Assembly: GCA_014323785.1 (NCBI GenBank)
Contig: JACONJ010000007.1
Location: forward strand, 36,862 to 100,861
Direction: 5' to 3'
Length of the DNA stretch: 64,000 nucleotides
Source: Paracoccaceae bacterium
GTDB lineage: Bacteria > Pseudomonadota > Alphaproteobacteria > Rhodobacterales > Rhodobacteraceae
The position numbers and the translations under genes were made by a program. The notes under the pieces are model-generated. The model searched no databases. It saw nothing but the letters and a program-made list of their open reading frames with translations, and was not told where the DNA came from. Below are positions 26,863 through 35,795 of this stretch, in pieces (within the stretch, counting starts at the first letter, position 1; each line of letters opens with the position of its first letter).

Positions 26863-28070
26863 TGACCCCGTTCCTTGATGCGCTGTTCCTTCAGGCGGGC
26901 TACAACGTGGTGCTTGTGGTGCTCAGCGCAGCTCTTCTGGGCTTTGCAGCCGGATCGTCGGGGACATTCCTGTTCCTGCGCAAGCGCACTCTGGTCTCTG
27001 ACGCGGTGGCCCATGCAACGTTGCCTGGCGTTGGCATTGCCTTCATTTCGATGGTTTCTCTCGGTGGCGACGGGCGCAGCCTGTTGGGCCTTCTTGCGGG
27101 GTCGGCCGTTACTGCCTGGACCGGTCTTGTGCTGATCGGGTGGATATCGCGCCGCACCCGTCTTACCGAAGACACCGCCATTGGCGCGGTGCTGGGCGTC
27201 TTCTTTGGTGTGGGGGTCGTGCTGCTGACTGTAATCCAGAGCATGAGCGCAGGCCGACAGGCGGGGATTGAGGGCTTCCTGCTGGGCTCAACCGCCGGGA
27301 TGCTTTTCCAGGACGCAGTCGTGATCGCCGTTGGCGGGGCACTTGCCGTTCTTGTTACCTGGCTTCTGCGGCGTCCGATGACTCTGGTTGCCTTCGACAG
27401 CGATTATGCCGCCGCGATGGGTTACAACATCCACTGGATTGATCTTCTGATGATGGGCATCGTCACGGCTGTCACCGTGATCGGGCTAAAACTCGTGGGC
27501 CTGATCCTGATCGTTGCCATGCTGATTATCCCTGCTGTCACGGCGCGGTTCTGGACCGACCGGTCACATAGCGTTATCTGGATCGCGGGTGCGGTCGGTG
27601 GTGCCTCTGGCTACCTCGGCGCGGTTCTCTCTGCTTCTGCCCCGGCACTTCCCACTGGCCCGATCATCGTCCTTGTGGCTGCCGCGATCTTTGTTTTCTC
27701 CTTTTTCTTCGCGCCGGTCCAGGGTGTCCTTGCCGCCGTGGTCCGCCATCGCCGTTTCCAGGCGCGGGTGCATCGTCGGCAAGGTCTGCTGGCACTTGCT
27801 GCGCAGCACCCGATTCGCGAGCTCTATACGCTGCGTCTGCTGATGCGCGAAGGGTTGGTGCGGCCTGACGGCGTACCTACCGAAGCGGGGCGTGCGCGGG
27901 CGGCCAGAGCTTACCGTGACGAACGCCGCTGGGGTGTGGCGCGGGAAATCCACCAGGATATGGGCCTGACGGGGCGCTACGACGGGCTGACCCCCATCGA
28001 GGATGTCTTTACCCCCGACGAGGTCGCCGCGTTTGACCGCCGCCTTGGCCCGGCAGCAGGAGGCATCTGA
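26862..28070 (+). CDS. Metal ABC transporter permease with C-terminal winged-helix-like extension (MntC/SitC type)
   Basis: Inner-membrane permease, 402 residues. Residues 1 to about 285 hold the eight or so membrane helices of the ABC-3 family (LFLRKRTLVSDAVAHATLPGVGIAF and KLVGLILIVAMLIIPAVTAR are typical). The remaining 115 residues are cytoplasmic and charged (from VRHRRFQARVHRRQ to EVAAFDRRLGP) and resemble a DtxR/MntR-like helix-turn-helix region (IRELYTLRLLMREGLVRPDGVPTEAG). Such permease-regulator fusions are known among alphaproteobacterial Mn/Fe transporters. The tail may sense cytoplasmic metal. Overlaps both neighbours by one base. Confidence 0.9.
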   Translation: MTPFLDALFLQAGYNVVLVVLSAALLGFAAGSSGTFLFLRKRTLVSDAVAHATLPGVGIAFISMVSLGGDGRSLLGLLAGSAVTAWTGLVLIGWISRRTRLTEDTAIGAVLGVFFGVGVVLLTVIQSMSAGRQAGIEGFLLGSTAGMLFQDAVVIAVGGALAVLVTWLLRRPMTLVAFDSDYAAAMGYNIHWIDLLMMGIVTAVTVIGLKLVGLILIVAMLIIPAVTARFWTDRSHSVIWIAGAVGGASGYLGAVLSASAPALPTGPIIVLVAAAIFVFSFFFAPVQGVLAAVVRHRRFQARVHRRQGLLALAAQHPIRELYTLRLLMREGLVRPDGVPTEAGRARAARAYRDERRWGVAREIHQDMGLTGRYDGLTPIEDVFTPDEVAAFDRRLGPAAGGI

Positions 28071-28981
28071 TGGGGGCCGAATTCGTCCGGTTCTCTCTGA
28101 CGCCAATCCTTATCGGTGTCTTTTCGGCGATTGCCTGCGCATTGCTGGGGAACTTCCTGATACTGCGCCGCCAAGCCCTGATTGGCGATGCAATCAGCCA
28201 TGTTGTGCTGCCCGGCATCATCGTGGCCTTCCTGTTGACTGGTGTCGTCGCCACGATCCCCATGCTGCTGGGGGCGGCCGGCGCGGCCATCGTTGCGGTG
28301 GCCCTGATCGAAGCCGTGAAACGGCTTGGTAACATCGAGCCCGGGGCCGCCATGGGCGTGGTCTTTACCACGATGTTCGCCGCGGGTGTCATGGTCCTTG
28401 AGCAGACCGACACAAGCCGGGTCCATCTTGACGTGGAACACGCGCTGATGGGCAACCTCGAGTCGCTCATATGGTTTCGCGCCGAAGGGTGGCAATCGCT
28501 CCTTGATCCCGTCGCGCTTGCCGCGCTGCCGGATGAGGTGATGCGGACCGCTGTTGTCTGCGCACTGGTCATTGTGCTCATGCGCGTGTTCTGGCGGTGC
28601 CTTAAAATCGCGACCTTTGATGAGGGCTTCGCCCGCGCCCTCGGCATTCCTGCCACTGCTCTTGGCTTTGGCCTTGTGGTCACGGCTGCCGTCGCCGCCG
28701 TCGCTGCCTTTGAGGCCGTGGGCGCGATTATCGTGATCGCCATGTTCATCTGCCCGCCTGCCGCCGCCCGGCTGATGACCAACCGCCTGAAGCCTCAGGT
28801 CTGGTGGTCAGTTGCCTTCGCCACGCTCTCGACCGTCTTGGGCTACATCTTTGCGGGTTACGGACCGCTCTGGTTCGGTGCGACAAACGCTGTCAGTGCC
28901 GCTGGCATGATCGCCGCCGTCTCGGGCGTGATTCTCTGGCTGGCCTGCCTTTACGGCCCGCACCGGCACCGCGTGGTGTAG
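28070..28981 (+). CDS. Metal ABC transporter permease (MntD/SitD type)
   Basis: Second ABC-3 permease, 303 residues, without an extension. It opens with LIGVFSAIACALLGNFLILRRQALIGDAISHVVLPGIIVAF and ends in about eight membrane helices. AAVAAFEAVGAIIVIAMFICPPAAARLM corresponds to the conserved C-terminal helix pair. It forms a heterodimeric channel with the preceding permease. Last gene of the operon; the next gene is convergent. Confidence 0.92.
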   Translation: MGAEFVRFSLTPILIGVFSAIACALLGNFLILRRQALIGDAISHVVLPGIIVAFLLTGVVATIPMLLGAAGAAIVAVALIEAVKRLGNIEPGAAMGVVFTTMFAAGVMVLEQTDTSRVHLDVEHALMGNLESLIWFRAEGWQSLLDPVALAALPDEVMRTAVVCALVIVLMRVFWRCLKIATFDEGFARALGIPATALGFGLVVTAAVAAVAAFEAVGAIIVIAMFICPPAAARLMTNRLKPQVWWSVAFATLSTVLGYIFAGYGPLWFGATNAVSAAGMIAAVSGVILWLACLYGPHRHRVV

Positions 28982-28987
28982 CGGTGG

Positions 28988-29815
28988 CTATGCGATGGAT
29001 TTCGACAAAAGCCCCCGTGCCTCGGCGTGCAGTGCCGGGGTTGCGGCGGCCACGATGCAGCCTCCGGCATGGGCCGGCCCCCCCTGCCAGTCGCTTGTGA
29101 TCCCGCCTGCTGCCTCAACCACCGCGATGGGGGCCGCGACGTCATAGGGTTGCAGCCCTGCCTCGATGACCAGATCAACATGACCTGCTGCCAGCAGGGC
29201 ATAGGCGTAGCAATCCATCCCGTAGCGTGTCAGCCGCACCTGATCGCGCACCGCCCCAAACCCCGCCCGTTCGGCCGGGCTGCCGACCTCGGGGAAGGTG
29301 GTCAGCAACACGGCCTCTGCCAGTCTTGTGGTGGCCCGTGTTCTAAGCGGAATTGTGCCGCGCGGTCCTGTCATTTCAGCGCAACCAAACCCGCCCTCGA
29401 ATCGCTCGGCGATATAGGGCTGGTCAATGATGCCATAAACTGGTCCGGCCCCCGCATCCAGGGCGATCAGGACGCCCCAGGTGGGTGTGCCTGCAATGAA
29501 CCCGCGGGTGCCGTCGATGGGGTCCAGAACCCACGTTAGCCCCGAGCGGGTGGCCAGCGCGGCACGTTCTTCGCCCAGAACGCCGTCTTCCGGGCGCCTT
29601 GCGGCCAGAACGGCGCGCATGGCGGCCTCTGCCGCGCGGTCGGCTTGCGTGACCGGGTCAAACCCCGCCGCATCCTTGGTGTCAATCTTCAGATCGGGTG
29701 CGCGAAAATACGGCAGAATCGCCGCGCGCGCGGCATCGGCCATGGCATGGGCAACATCCCTGAGCACGTCTTTGGACAGATCAGAGGGCAGGGGCTGGCC
29801 GCGCCATGTGGGCAA
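28988..29815 (-). CDS. hisN: Inositol-monophosphatase-family protein, histidinol-phosphatase-like (HisN)
   Basis: Mg-dependent phosphatase of the IMPase superfamily; the HisN branch dephosphorylates histidinol phosphate. Metal motifs seen: GEERAAL, W-V-L-D-P-I-D-G-T-R-G-F (D-P-x-D-G-T) and Y-D-V-A-A. GTPTWGVLIAL is typical of HisN. Start choice: a TTG at 29815 has AAGGTG six bases upstream and gives 275 residues; a GTG at 29824 is equally possible. The long upstream frame overlaps a tRNA gene and is not coding. A substrate other than histidinol phosphate cannot be excluded. Confidence 0.8.
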   Translation of the reverse strand: MPTWRGQPLPSDLSKDVLRDVAHAMADAARAAILPYFRAPDLKIDTKDAAGFDPVTQADRAAEAAMRAVLAARRPEDGVLGEERAALATRSGLTWVLDPIDGTRGFIAGTPTWGVLIALDAGAGPVYGIIDQPYIAERFEGGFGCAEMTGPRGTIPLRTRATTRLAEAVLLTTFPEVGSPAERAGFGAVRDQVRLTRYGMDCYAYALLAAGHVDLVIEAGLQPYDVAAPIAVVEAAGGITSDWQGGPAHAGGCIVAAATPALHAEARGLLSKSIA

Positions 29816-30000
29816 TGTGGGCACCTTGGGGCTTGCGGGTCTGGTCACAGGCACCAGGATGGCACGGGGTAAGGCCCCGGTCAACCGCGCCACGGAGTCC
29901 GGCGGCGCACTGCCCCCCTTTCTTGATGGAAGGCCGTGAGGTTTCGATTGGCCAACCCCTTGCGCACTGGCGCAGGGGTGGCTATCTGTCCGCATCAGGG

Positions 30001-30090
30001 GGAGAGGTGGCCGAGTGGTCGAAGGCGCACGCTTGGAACGCGTGTAGGCGGGAAACCGCCTCCAGGGTTCGAATCCCTGTCTCTCCGCCA
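30001..30090 (+). tRNA. tRNA-Ser (GGA)
   Basis: Class II tRNA, 90 nt. GGAGAGG pairs with CTCTCC plus one adjacent pair; anticodon loop TTGGAAC (anticodon GGA, reading UCC/UCU), long variable arm, T-arm GGTTCGAATCC, and encoded CCA at 30088-30090. It is very similar in its first 30 bases and variable arm to the tRNA-Ser at 24786. Confidence 0.97.
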
Positions 30091-30140
30091 CATGCGATGG
30101 TGCCGGGCGGCTGCTGCGCATGCGTGGGGCAGGGCGCGTG

Positions 30141-30611
30141 TCAGGGTCCGGGTGATTGCGCCATGGCCCCGCCCTCAAGGCGGGTTTGAAGCCGTTCAAG
30201 GAACCGATCAGACATTCTGTGCATGAAACTGTCAATCCGGCGGGAACCCAATTTTGCGATCGTGCCGCCCACCCTAGTATCGATATCGTAATGCAGATCG
30301 GTGCCGCCGCCATCGGCATCGCCCAGCGTTACATTGGCGCGGCCTTTTGTAACCCCGGCCATGCGGCCGGTGCCTGCGGCTGTGAGGGTGTAGCTGGTCA
30401 AAGGTACCACATCGCTAAGCATCACGTTAACCTTGAAGGTTGCCTTGATGGGCCCCACCTTTCGTTTGACCACGGCAGTGAATCCGTCCTTGGGGGAGCC
30501 GGTGAATTCCTTGCAGCCGGGGATGCAGGCTTGGAGCGTTTCTGTCTCATTCAGGGCTGTCCACACGGCCTCTCGGCTGGCGGCGAAGGTGCGTGTGACC
30601 TGGAATTTCAT
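30141..30611 (-). CDS. CoxG-like SRPBCC protein
   Basis: A 156-residue cytoplasmic protein of the SRPBCC/START-like fold, CoxG branch. CoxG anchors CO dehydrogenase to the membrane in Afipia, and recent work describes CoxG-type proteins as quinone carriers; here no CO dehydrogenase genes are near. Typical segments are FAASREAVWTALNETETLQACIPGCKEF, KVGPIKATFKVNV and TDLHYDIDTRVGGTIAKLGSRRIDS. The C-terminal membrane-binding tail of canonical CoxG is missing, so a general lipid- or hydrophobe-binding role is more cautious. Confidence 0.8.
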   Translation of the reverse strand: MKFQVTRTFAASREAVWTALNETETLQACIPGCKEFTGSPKDGFTAVVKRKVGPIKATFKVNVMLSDVVPLTSYTLTAAGTGRMAGVTKGRANVTLGDADGGGTDLHYDIDTRVGGTIAKLGSRRIDSFMHRMSDRFLERLQTRLEGGAMAQSPGP

Positions 30612-30757
30612 ACCTTGTCCTTTCCCTTGTTTCCGGTTCGGCAGCCTGACCAGTGCGGGGTGCGGATGTCAACGGGCGATAGTATAGGGCAGGGGGGGCA
30701 GTGGCAACCAGTCATGGCAAGCCGCTTCACTGATGGCCCCCCTGCCTTGTGTGCGGG

Positions 30758-31708
30758 TCAGTCGAATCGCCCTTCGTGCAATTCCCAAAACACCGGATCG
30801 TCGCGCAGGGCCTCGTTCTCCTCGGCGAAGTCTACGGGCATTTTGCCGTCCCCGTCCCGCGCCTTGATGTTCGCACCTGCATCGATCAGCTCCCGCACCA
30901 CCTCGGCGGTGCCCGTGTTGCCAAGCCACACCGCCATGTGAAGCGGCGTCCTGCCGTCCCCGTCCCGCGCCTCAATATCCGCGCCTGCGTCAAGCAGAGC
31001 CTGCACCTTCTTCTTGGCGGTGCCAAATGCCGCCGCGTGAAGCGGCGTCTTGCCGCCCCCGTCCCGCGCGTTGACATTCGCGCCCGCATCGATCAGAACT
31101 TGCGCCTTCCTAGTCGTGCCAACAGCTTGTTCAACTAATTGTTCAACGAAAGCTGACATAGATCCCATGCGTAAGCGTAATTGCACCGTCTCGGCTGTGT
31201 TATCCACTGCCCCGTGAAGCGGCGTATGGCCGAGTACGTTCCGCGCCTCGATATCCGCGCCCGCGTTGATCAGGGTACGCACGCTCTCGGCTGTGCCAAA
31301 CCACGCCGCCGCGTGAAGCGGCGTATAGCCGAGTACGTTTCGCGCCTCGATATTCGCGCCCGCGTTGATCAGGATACGCACACTCTCGGCAGTACCTTGA
31401 AATGCTGCCACGTAAAGCGGCGTCCCACCGCCTTCGTTCTGCGCCTCGATATCCGCGCCCGCGTCAAGCAGGGCCCGCACCATCTCGGGCGTGCCCAACC
31501 CCGCCGCGAGGTGAAGCGGCGTATCATCGAATTCGTTTCGCGCTTCCGTGTCTGCACCCGCGGCGATGCACTCCGCCACGCGGGCAGAGGTGGGTGGGTC
31601 CCACCAGCTCAGCTCTGTCCAATTGCAGCCCGCGCCTTGGGCCTGGGCCGCTCCGGTGCCTGAGGTCAGGATAATTGCCGCCAGGGTGGCTTTGAGGTGG
31701 TGTTTCAT
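30758..31708 (-). CDS. Exported ankyrin-repeat protein
   Basis: A 316-residue protein with a signal peptide (LKATLAAIILTSGTGAAQAQ) ending near residue 24, so likely periplasmic. After C-N-W-T-E-L come about six ankyrin repeats of the pattern G-x-T-P-L-H-x-A-A ... L-I-x-A-G-A-x-I-E-A-R. Between the fourth and fifth is a non-repeat insert of about 45 residues (VDNTAETVQLRLRMGSMSAF onward). The C-terminus is acidic (ENEALRDDPVFWELHEGRFD). Ankyrin proteins with a similar C-N-W-T opening occur in Rhodobacterales; their partner is unknown. The repeats are closely similar in DNA, so repeat number could vary between strains. Confidence 0.85.
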   Translation of the reverse strand: MKHHLKATLAAIILTSGTGAAQAQGAGCNWTELSWWDPPTSARVAECIAAGADTEARNEFDDTPLHLAAGLGTPEMVRALLDAGADIEAQNEGGGTPLYVAAFQGTAESVRILINAGANIEARNVLGYTPLHAAAWFGTAESVRTLINAGADIEARNVLGHTPLHGAVDNTAETVQLRLRMGSMSAFVEQLVEQAVGTTRKAQVLIDAGANVNARDGGGKTPLHAAAFGTAKKKVQALLDAGADIEARDGDGRTPLHMAVWLGNTGTAEVVRELIDAGANIKARDGDGKMPVDFAEENEALRDDPVFWELHEGRFD

Positions 31709-31858
31709 CGGCTCTGTCCTCTGCTTTCCGATTTCGCCTGACCTGTGGCACGCTGCACCGGACCGGGCAAGGGGGCTTGTACCCTTTACTATAAACTACA
31801 CGGACACGGCCATCCGCGCCTGTCAAGGCTCAAGGCACCGTGCAGGACAGGCAAACCC

Positions 31859-32845
31859 TTACCTCGCGCCCCAAGTTGCCCCCGCCGGATCATCCGTGGC
31901 CGTGACGCGGTACAGGCTGGCCTCCCCCGTCATCGATGGGGCAAGCGTATGGGCTTCGCCCGGATAGAGCAGCACCGTGTCACCTGGGTTCAGGATGTGC
32001 CGCGCCCCGCCTTCGGTCAACAGCTTCCAATGCCCGCGCATCGGCAGCAGGACCGTGTGACGTTCGGACATTTGCGGCGATTCCGGCAGGGAACCGCGGG
32101 TTAGAAAATCAACCTCAAACCCTGGCCTGTCCTTCAGCAGCGCGTCAGGGCCAATCACCTTGGCCGGCCCCTCTCGGGCCAAGGCCACCAAATCCCAATA
32201 CCGTGCGACGTAATCGCGCACGACGCCAGAGGCCGGCACCTCGGGGAAGGCGTTCAGCTCCTCTTCGGTCAGAAGCGGCATGGGGCCGATGCCCGTGGGC
32301 AGGCGTTCCCCCTTTGTGCTGTCGTAAAGCACGCCGTTCCGGCCCAGAATCAGGCCGTGGGCCTGCGCGTCCTGGATCACCTGCGGGGCCCAGGTGACAC
32401 CGCCGCCGGCATCATCCCCGCCCAGGATGGCCATGATCATCCCGTAATCGGCGCCGATATTTTCAAACCCGCGGAATATGCCCGTGGGGATGTTGAAAAT
32501 ATCGCCTTCTTCCAGCACGACCTCTCCCGCTGTACCCCACCGCCCCCAAAAGAAGCGCCAGCGCCCCTTGAGGACAAAGAACACCTCGGCCGTGGTATGG
32601 CTGTGCAGTGAGTTGCGGCATTTCGGCGGCTGCCCCGCCGCGCCGATGTTGAAGCCGGGCGTGTCCTTAATGTGGATGTGCTGGTCCGGGCTTTCGCTGA
32701 CCCCGCCACCAATGATCGTGAAATTTTCCTTCTGATCCGAACCCGGCGTGTGGGCGTCGATAAAGGCCGTTTTGCAGGGCCTTAGTTCGCCATAGCGGAC
32801 GATACGGTCATCCAGGCGCAGGGGTGGACGATCCTGGGTGTTCAT
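31859..32845 (-). CDS. Bicupin protein linked to hpsN
   Basis: A 328-residue protein with two cupin (beta-barrel) domains. The first carries the metal-site pattern H-S-H-T-T-A-E-V-F-F-V-L-K-G-R-W near residue 80, and the second is around HTVLLPMRGHWKLLTEGGARHILNPGDTVLLYPGE. It resembles gentisate-dioxygenase-like bicupins but lacks an obvious metal triad in the second half. The start at 32845 follows GAGGAGAG. It begins 11 bases after the hpsN stop, so it is cotranscribed and probably belongs to dihydroxypropanesulfonate or a related substrate's use. The reaction is unknown. Confidence 0.75.
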   Translation of the reverse strand: MNTQDRPPLRLDDRIVRYGELRPCKTAFIDAHTPGSDQKENFTIIGGGVSESPDQHIHIKDTPGFNIGAAGQPPKCRNSLHSHTTAEVFFVLKGRWRFFWGRWGTAGEVVLEEGDIFNIPTGIFRGFENIGADYGMIMAILGGDDAGGGVTWAPQVIQDAQAHGLILGRNGVLYDSTKGERLPTGIGPMPLLTEEELNAFPEVPASGVVRDYVARYWDLVALAREGPAKVIGPDALLKDRPGFEVDFLTRGSLPESPQMSERHTVLLPMRGHWKLLTEGGARHILNPGDTVLLYPGEAHTLAPSMTGEASLYRVTATDDPAGATWGAR

Positions 32846-32856
32846 GGCCTCTCTCC

Positions 32857-34185
32857 TCACGTGGCGTTGGCGCGGCAGGGTGCGCCCTGGCCATAGGGTA
32901 CGTTGATCCCGCCATGGCGGCGGACGCGGATGTTGCATTGTTCGGCATGGCCCACGAAGCCCTCGAGCATACACAGCCGGGAACCGTATTCGCCGATCAT
33001 CGTGGCCGCCTCATCGGTAAGGATTTTCTGATAACTGTGGGTTTTCAGATATTTACCCACCCAAAGCCCGCCAGTGTAGCGGCCTGCCTTTTTCGTTGGC
33101 AGGGTGTGGTTGGTGCCGATCACCTTGTCGCCATTGGCCACATTGGTGCGGGGCCCAAGGAACAGCGCACCATAGCATGTCATGTTGTCCAGATACCAAT
33201 CATCCCGGTCGGTCATCACCTGCACGTGTTCAGATGCAATATCGTTGGCAACCTTCAGCATCTCTTCATGGCTGTCGCACAGGATCACCTCACCATACTC
33301 CTCCCACGAGGTGCGGGCGGTGTCGGCGGTTGGTAAAATGGTAAGGATGCGGGCGATCTCGGCCTGGGTATCCCTGGCGAGTTTGCGGGAGGTGGTGACC
33401 AGAACAGCAGGTGAGTTATAGCCGTGCTCGGCCTGGCCAAGCAGGTCGGTGGCACACATCTCTCCATCCGCCGTGTGATCGGCGATAATCATGGTCTCGG
33501 TCGGCCCCGCGAACAGATCAATGCCCACGCGCCCGAAAAGCTGCCGCTTGGCCTCAGCCACAAAGGCATTGCCAGGGCCGACCAGCAGATGCACCGGATC
33601 GATGGTCCGGGTGCCAAGGGCCATGGCCCCGATCGCCTGAATGCCGCCAAGCACGTAAATTTCGTGCGCACCGCCCATGTGCATCGCCGCGATGACACCG
33701 GGGTTTGGTTCCCCCTGAAAGGGCGGGGTGGCGGCGATGATCCGCGGGACACCAGCCACCGAAGCCGTGCAGACCGACATATGGGCCGAGGCGACCATGG
33801 GAAATTTGCCGCCGGGCACGTAGCAGCCAACGGATTGCACAGGGATGTGCCTGTGCCCCAGAATAACGCCCGGCAGCGTCTCAATCTCAATATCCCGCAT
33901 CGAGTCGCGCTGTGCCCGGGCAAAGTTGCGAACCTGGTCATGGGCAAATTTTATGTCGGCCATGGCCCGTTCCGGCACTTTAGAGACAATCGCCGCAATC
34001 TCGCTTTCGCTCAATTTAAAGGCGGGCGGGTCGTATCGGTCGAATGTTATGGACAGCTCGCGTACCGCGGCATCGCCCCGGGTTTCAATGTCCTTCAGCG
34101 TCGCCTCAACGGTTGCGCGAACCTTTGCGTCATCCTCGGCACGGTCGGCCTGGGGCCTGCCACGTTTAAGGTAAGTGATCGTCAT
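32857..34185 (-). CDS. hpsN: Sulfopropanediol 3-dehydrogenase (HpsN), histidinol-dehydrogenase family
   Basis: NAD-dependent enzyme of 442 residues. HpsN oxidises (R)-2,3-dihydroxypropane-1-sulfonate to (R)-sulfolactate in two steps, as shown for Cupriavidus and Ruegeria. The family folds like His[74 protein letters not shown]. The N-terminus [20 protein letters not shown] and the end [21 protein letters not shown] differ from biosynthetic HisD and fit the HpsN branch. GAGG seven bases before the ATG supports the start. It is followed by a bicupin gene. No sulfolactate lyase or DHPS transporter is in the window. Biosynthetic HisD remains a weak alternative. Confidence 0.75.
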   Translation of the reverse strand: MTITYLKRGRPQADRAEDDAKVRATVEATLKDIETRGDAAVRELSITFDRYDPPAFKLSESEIAAIVSKVPERAMADIKFAHDQVRNFARAQRDSMRDIEIETLPGVILGHRHIPVQSVGCYVPGGKFPMVASAHMSVCTASVAGVPRIIAATPPFQGEPNPGVIAAMHMGGAHEIYVLGGIQAIGAMALGTRTIDPVHLLVGPGNAFVAEAKRQLFGRVGIDLFAGPTETMIIADHTADGEMCATDLLGQAEHGYNSPAVLVTTSRKLARDTQAEIARILTILPTADTARTSWEEYGEVILCDSHEEMLKVANDIASEHVQVMTDRDDWYLDNMTCYGALFLGPRTNVANGDKVIGTNHTLPTKKAGRYTGGLWVGKYLKTHSYQKILTDEAATMIGEYGSRLCMLEGFVGHAEQCNIRVRRHGGINVPYGQGAPCRANAT

Positions 34186-34369
34186 GTCTGGAACCTCACA
34201 TCCTGGTCACAATCCTTGTGGCGATCCTTGTGGCTACGCGAACCGATCCCGATGGCATGGTTGCGCGGGGCGGGCAGCTTTGGGTTCGTCGAATTGCATG
34301 CATGATACGACGTCCGCCTGCAGTACCTCCAGTCCTGTTTGCGGTGCCAGGGGGAATTCCGGCCCGTGC

Positions 34370-35587
34370 CTAGGGTGGTGTCACCTGTCGTTCGCGCCGA
34401 ATCGTATACAGGATCGCCGCGACGGCAAGGATCGATGTGGCAAGCATGATCCAGATCAACGGGAAGGCACCGTGTTCACCGGTCAGAAGCACGCCGGCAA
34501 GGGCCGAGAGTGCCGCACCGCCGCCGATCATGATCGCCCCGCCAAGCCCCGAGGCCGTCCCGGCAAGATGCGGGCGCACCGACAGCATCCCGGAGGTCGC
34601 GTTGGGCAGAACCATGCCGTTGCCAAGGCCCACAAAGGTGACGGACCCAAAGAAGACCGGGGCAGTTTTCCACCCAAGGAAGAACAGCCCAAGCGACACA
34701 AGAAGCCCGAGTGCCGAGATCAGGGCACCCCAAATGACCATCCGGTTTATGCCCGCGCGTGCCGAGAAGTGCCCGGAAATCCAGTTGCCAAAAAAATAGC
34801 CAAGCGCGGGAGCACCAAAATAAATGCCAACCCTGGATGGCGAAAGGCCGAACACCTCGGACCCGACGAAAGGCGCACCGCCAAGATAGGCAAAGAAGGC
34901 CCCCGAAGCAAAGGCAGCAGCCAGGCAATAGCCCCAAAAGCGCCGGGCACCGAACAATTCGGGATACTCGGCGAACTGTGCCCGGAAGGAGGCAGAGGTG
35001 GCAACCGCTGTTTCCCCAAGGTCACGCTGGATCAGGCAGAACACCCCCGCGCCAGCAAACAGAAGCAGCCAGAAGTTTGAGTGCCAGCCAAAAGCCTGGT
35101 CAAATACACCGCCGAAGGCCGGGCCGATCATGGGCACGATGGCCATGCCCATGGTCACATAGCCGATCCGGCTTGCGGCCTGGTCGGCGGGATATATGTC
35201 ACCCACAATGGCACGCCCCAATACAAGCCCCGCGACGACCACCGCCTGCATCATACGAAACAACAGGAAGACTTCCGCCGTGGGCGCAAGGATGCAGCCA
35301 AGCGTGGCGACAAGGAAAACCACGATTGACCAAAGCAGAACCGGACGGCGACCATAGCGGTCAGAAACGGGGCCGATAACAACTTGCAGAACCGCGTTGA
35401 CACCAAGATAAAGTGCGACAGAAAGCTGCATCAGCCGGTAATCGGTGTCGAAATGGGCCGTCATCCCCGGCAGCGATGGCAGGAAAATGTTCATCGACAA
35501 TGCGCCAAGCCCTGTCAAAACGATCAGCGTAAATATGTGCGGAGGGGTCCGGCGATCAAGGAACCGGACCACGGGTGGCGTACTCAT
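34370..35587 (-). CDS. Bcr/CflA-family MFS exporter
   Basis: Inner-membrane drug/proton antiporter of 405 residues with 12 predicted helices. Seen are [18 protein letters not shown] in helix 1, the loop [17 protein letters not shown] (MFS motif A) and R-A-I-V-G-D-I-Y in the helix 4-5 area, typical of Bcr/CflA. The ATG at 35587 gives the standard N-terminus, although no good Shine-Dalgarno sequence precedes it. It lies 184 bp upstream of hpsN on the same strand, so it could move sulfonates, but the family usually exports drugs. It is divergent from pccB. Confidence 0.85.
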   Translation of the reverse strand: MSTPPVVRFLDRRTPPHIFTLIVLTGLGALSMNIFLPSLPGMTAHFDTDYRLMQLSVALYLGVNAVLQVVIGPVSDRYGRRPVLLWSIVVFLVATLGCILAPTAEVFLLFRMMQAVVVAGLVLGRAIVGDIYPADQAASRIGYVTMGMAIVPMIGPAFGGVFDQAFGWHSNFWLLLFAGAGVFCLIQRDLGETAVATSASFRAQFAEYPELFGARRFWGYCLAAAFASGAFFAYLGGAPFVGSEVFGLSPSRVGIYFGAPALGYFFGNWISGHFSARAGINRMVIWGALISALGLLVSLGLFFLGWKTAPVFFGSVTFVGLGNGMVLPNATSGMLSVRPHLAGTASGLGGAIMIGGGAALSALAGVLLTGEHGAFPLIWIMLATSILAVAAILYTIRRERQVTPP

Positions 35588-35795
35588 GTCATATGATCTA
35601 TGCTGGTTTGCCGGGGCTGTCCATGCGCGGCCAGCCAGCATCCCCAAAGGCGCGGGCCACCCGCCCGTGTTTTTCGAATATGCGGTGAAACTTGCGGATG
35701 TTTTTGCAAATAGGCGCATTCCGACTCGCCCGGCTGCCGTACTGCCATTAGGCTGGCGCACATCCCGCCGCGCGGACCAAACCAGAGGGCAACCC

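Noticed and set aside
28988..30319. Extended N-terminus for the histidinol-phosphatase-like protein
   Set aside because: The extension would read through the tRNA-Ser gene at 30001-30090 and is compositionally unlike protein.
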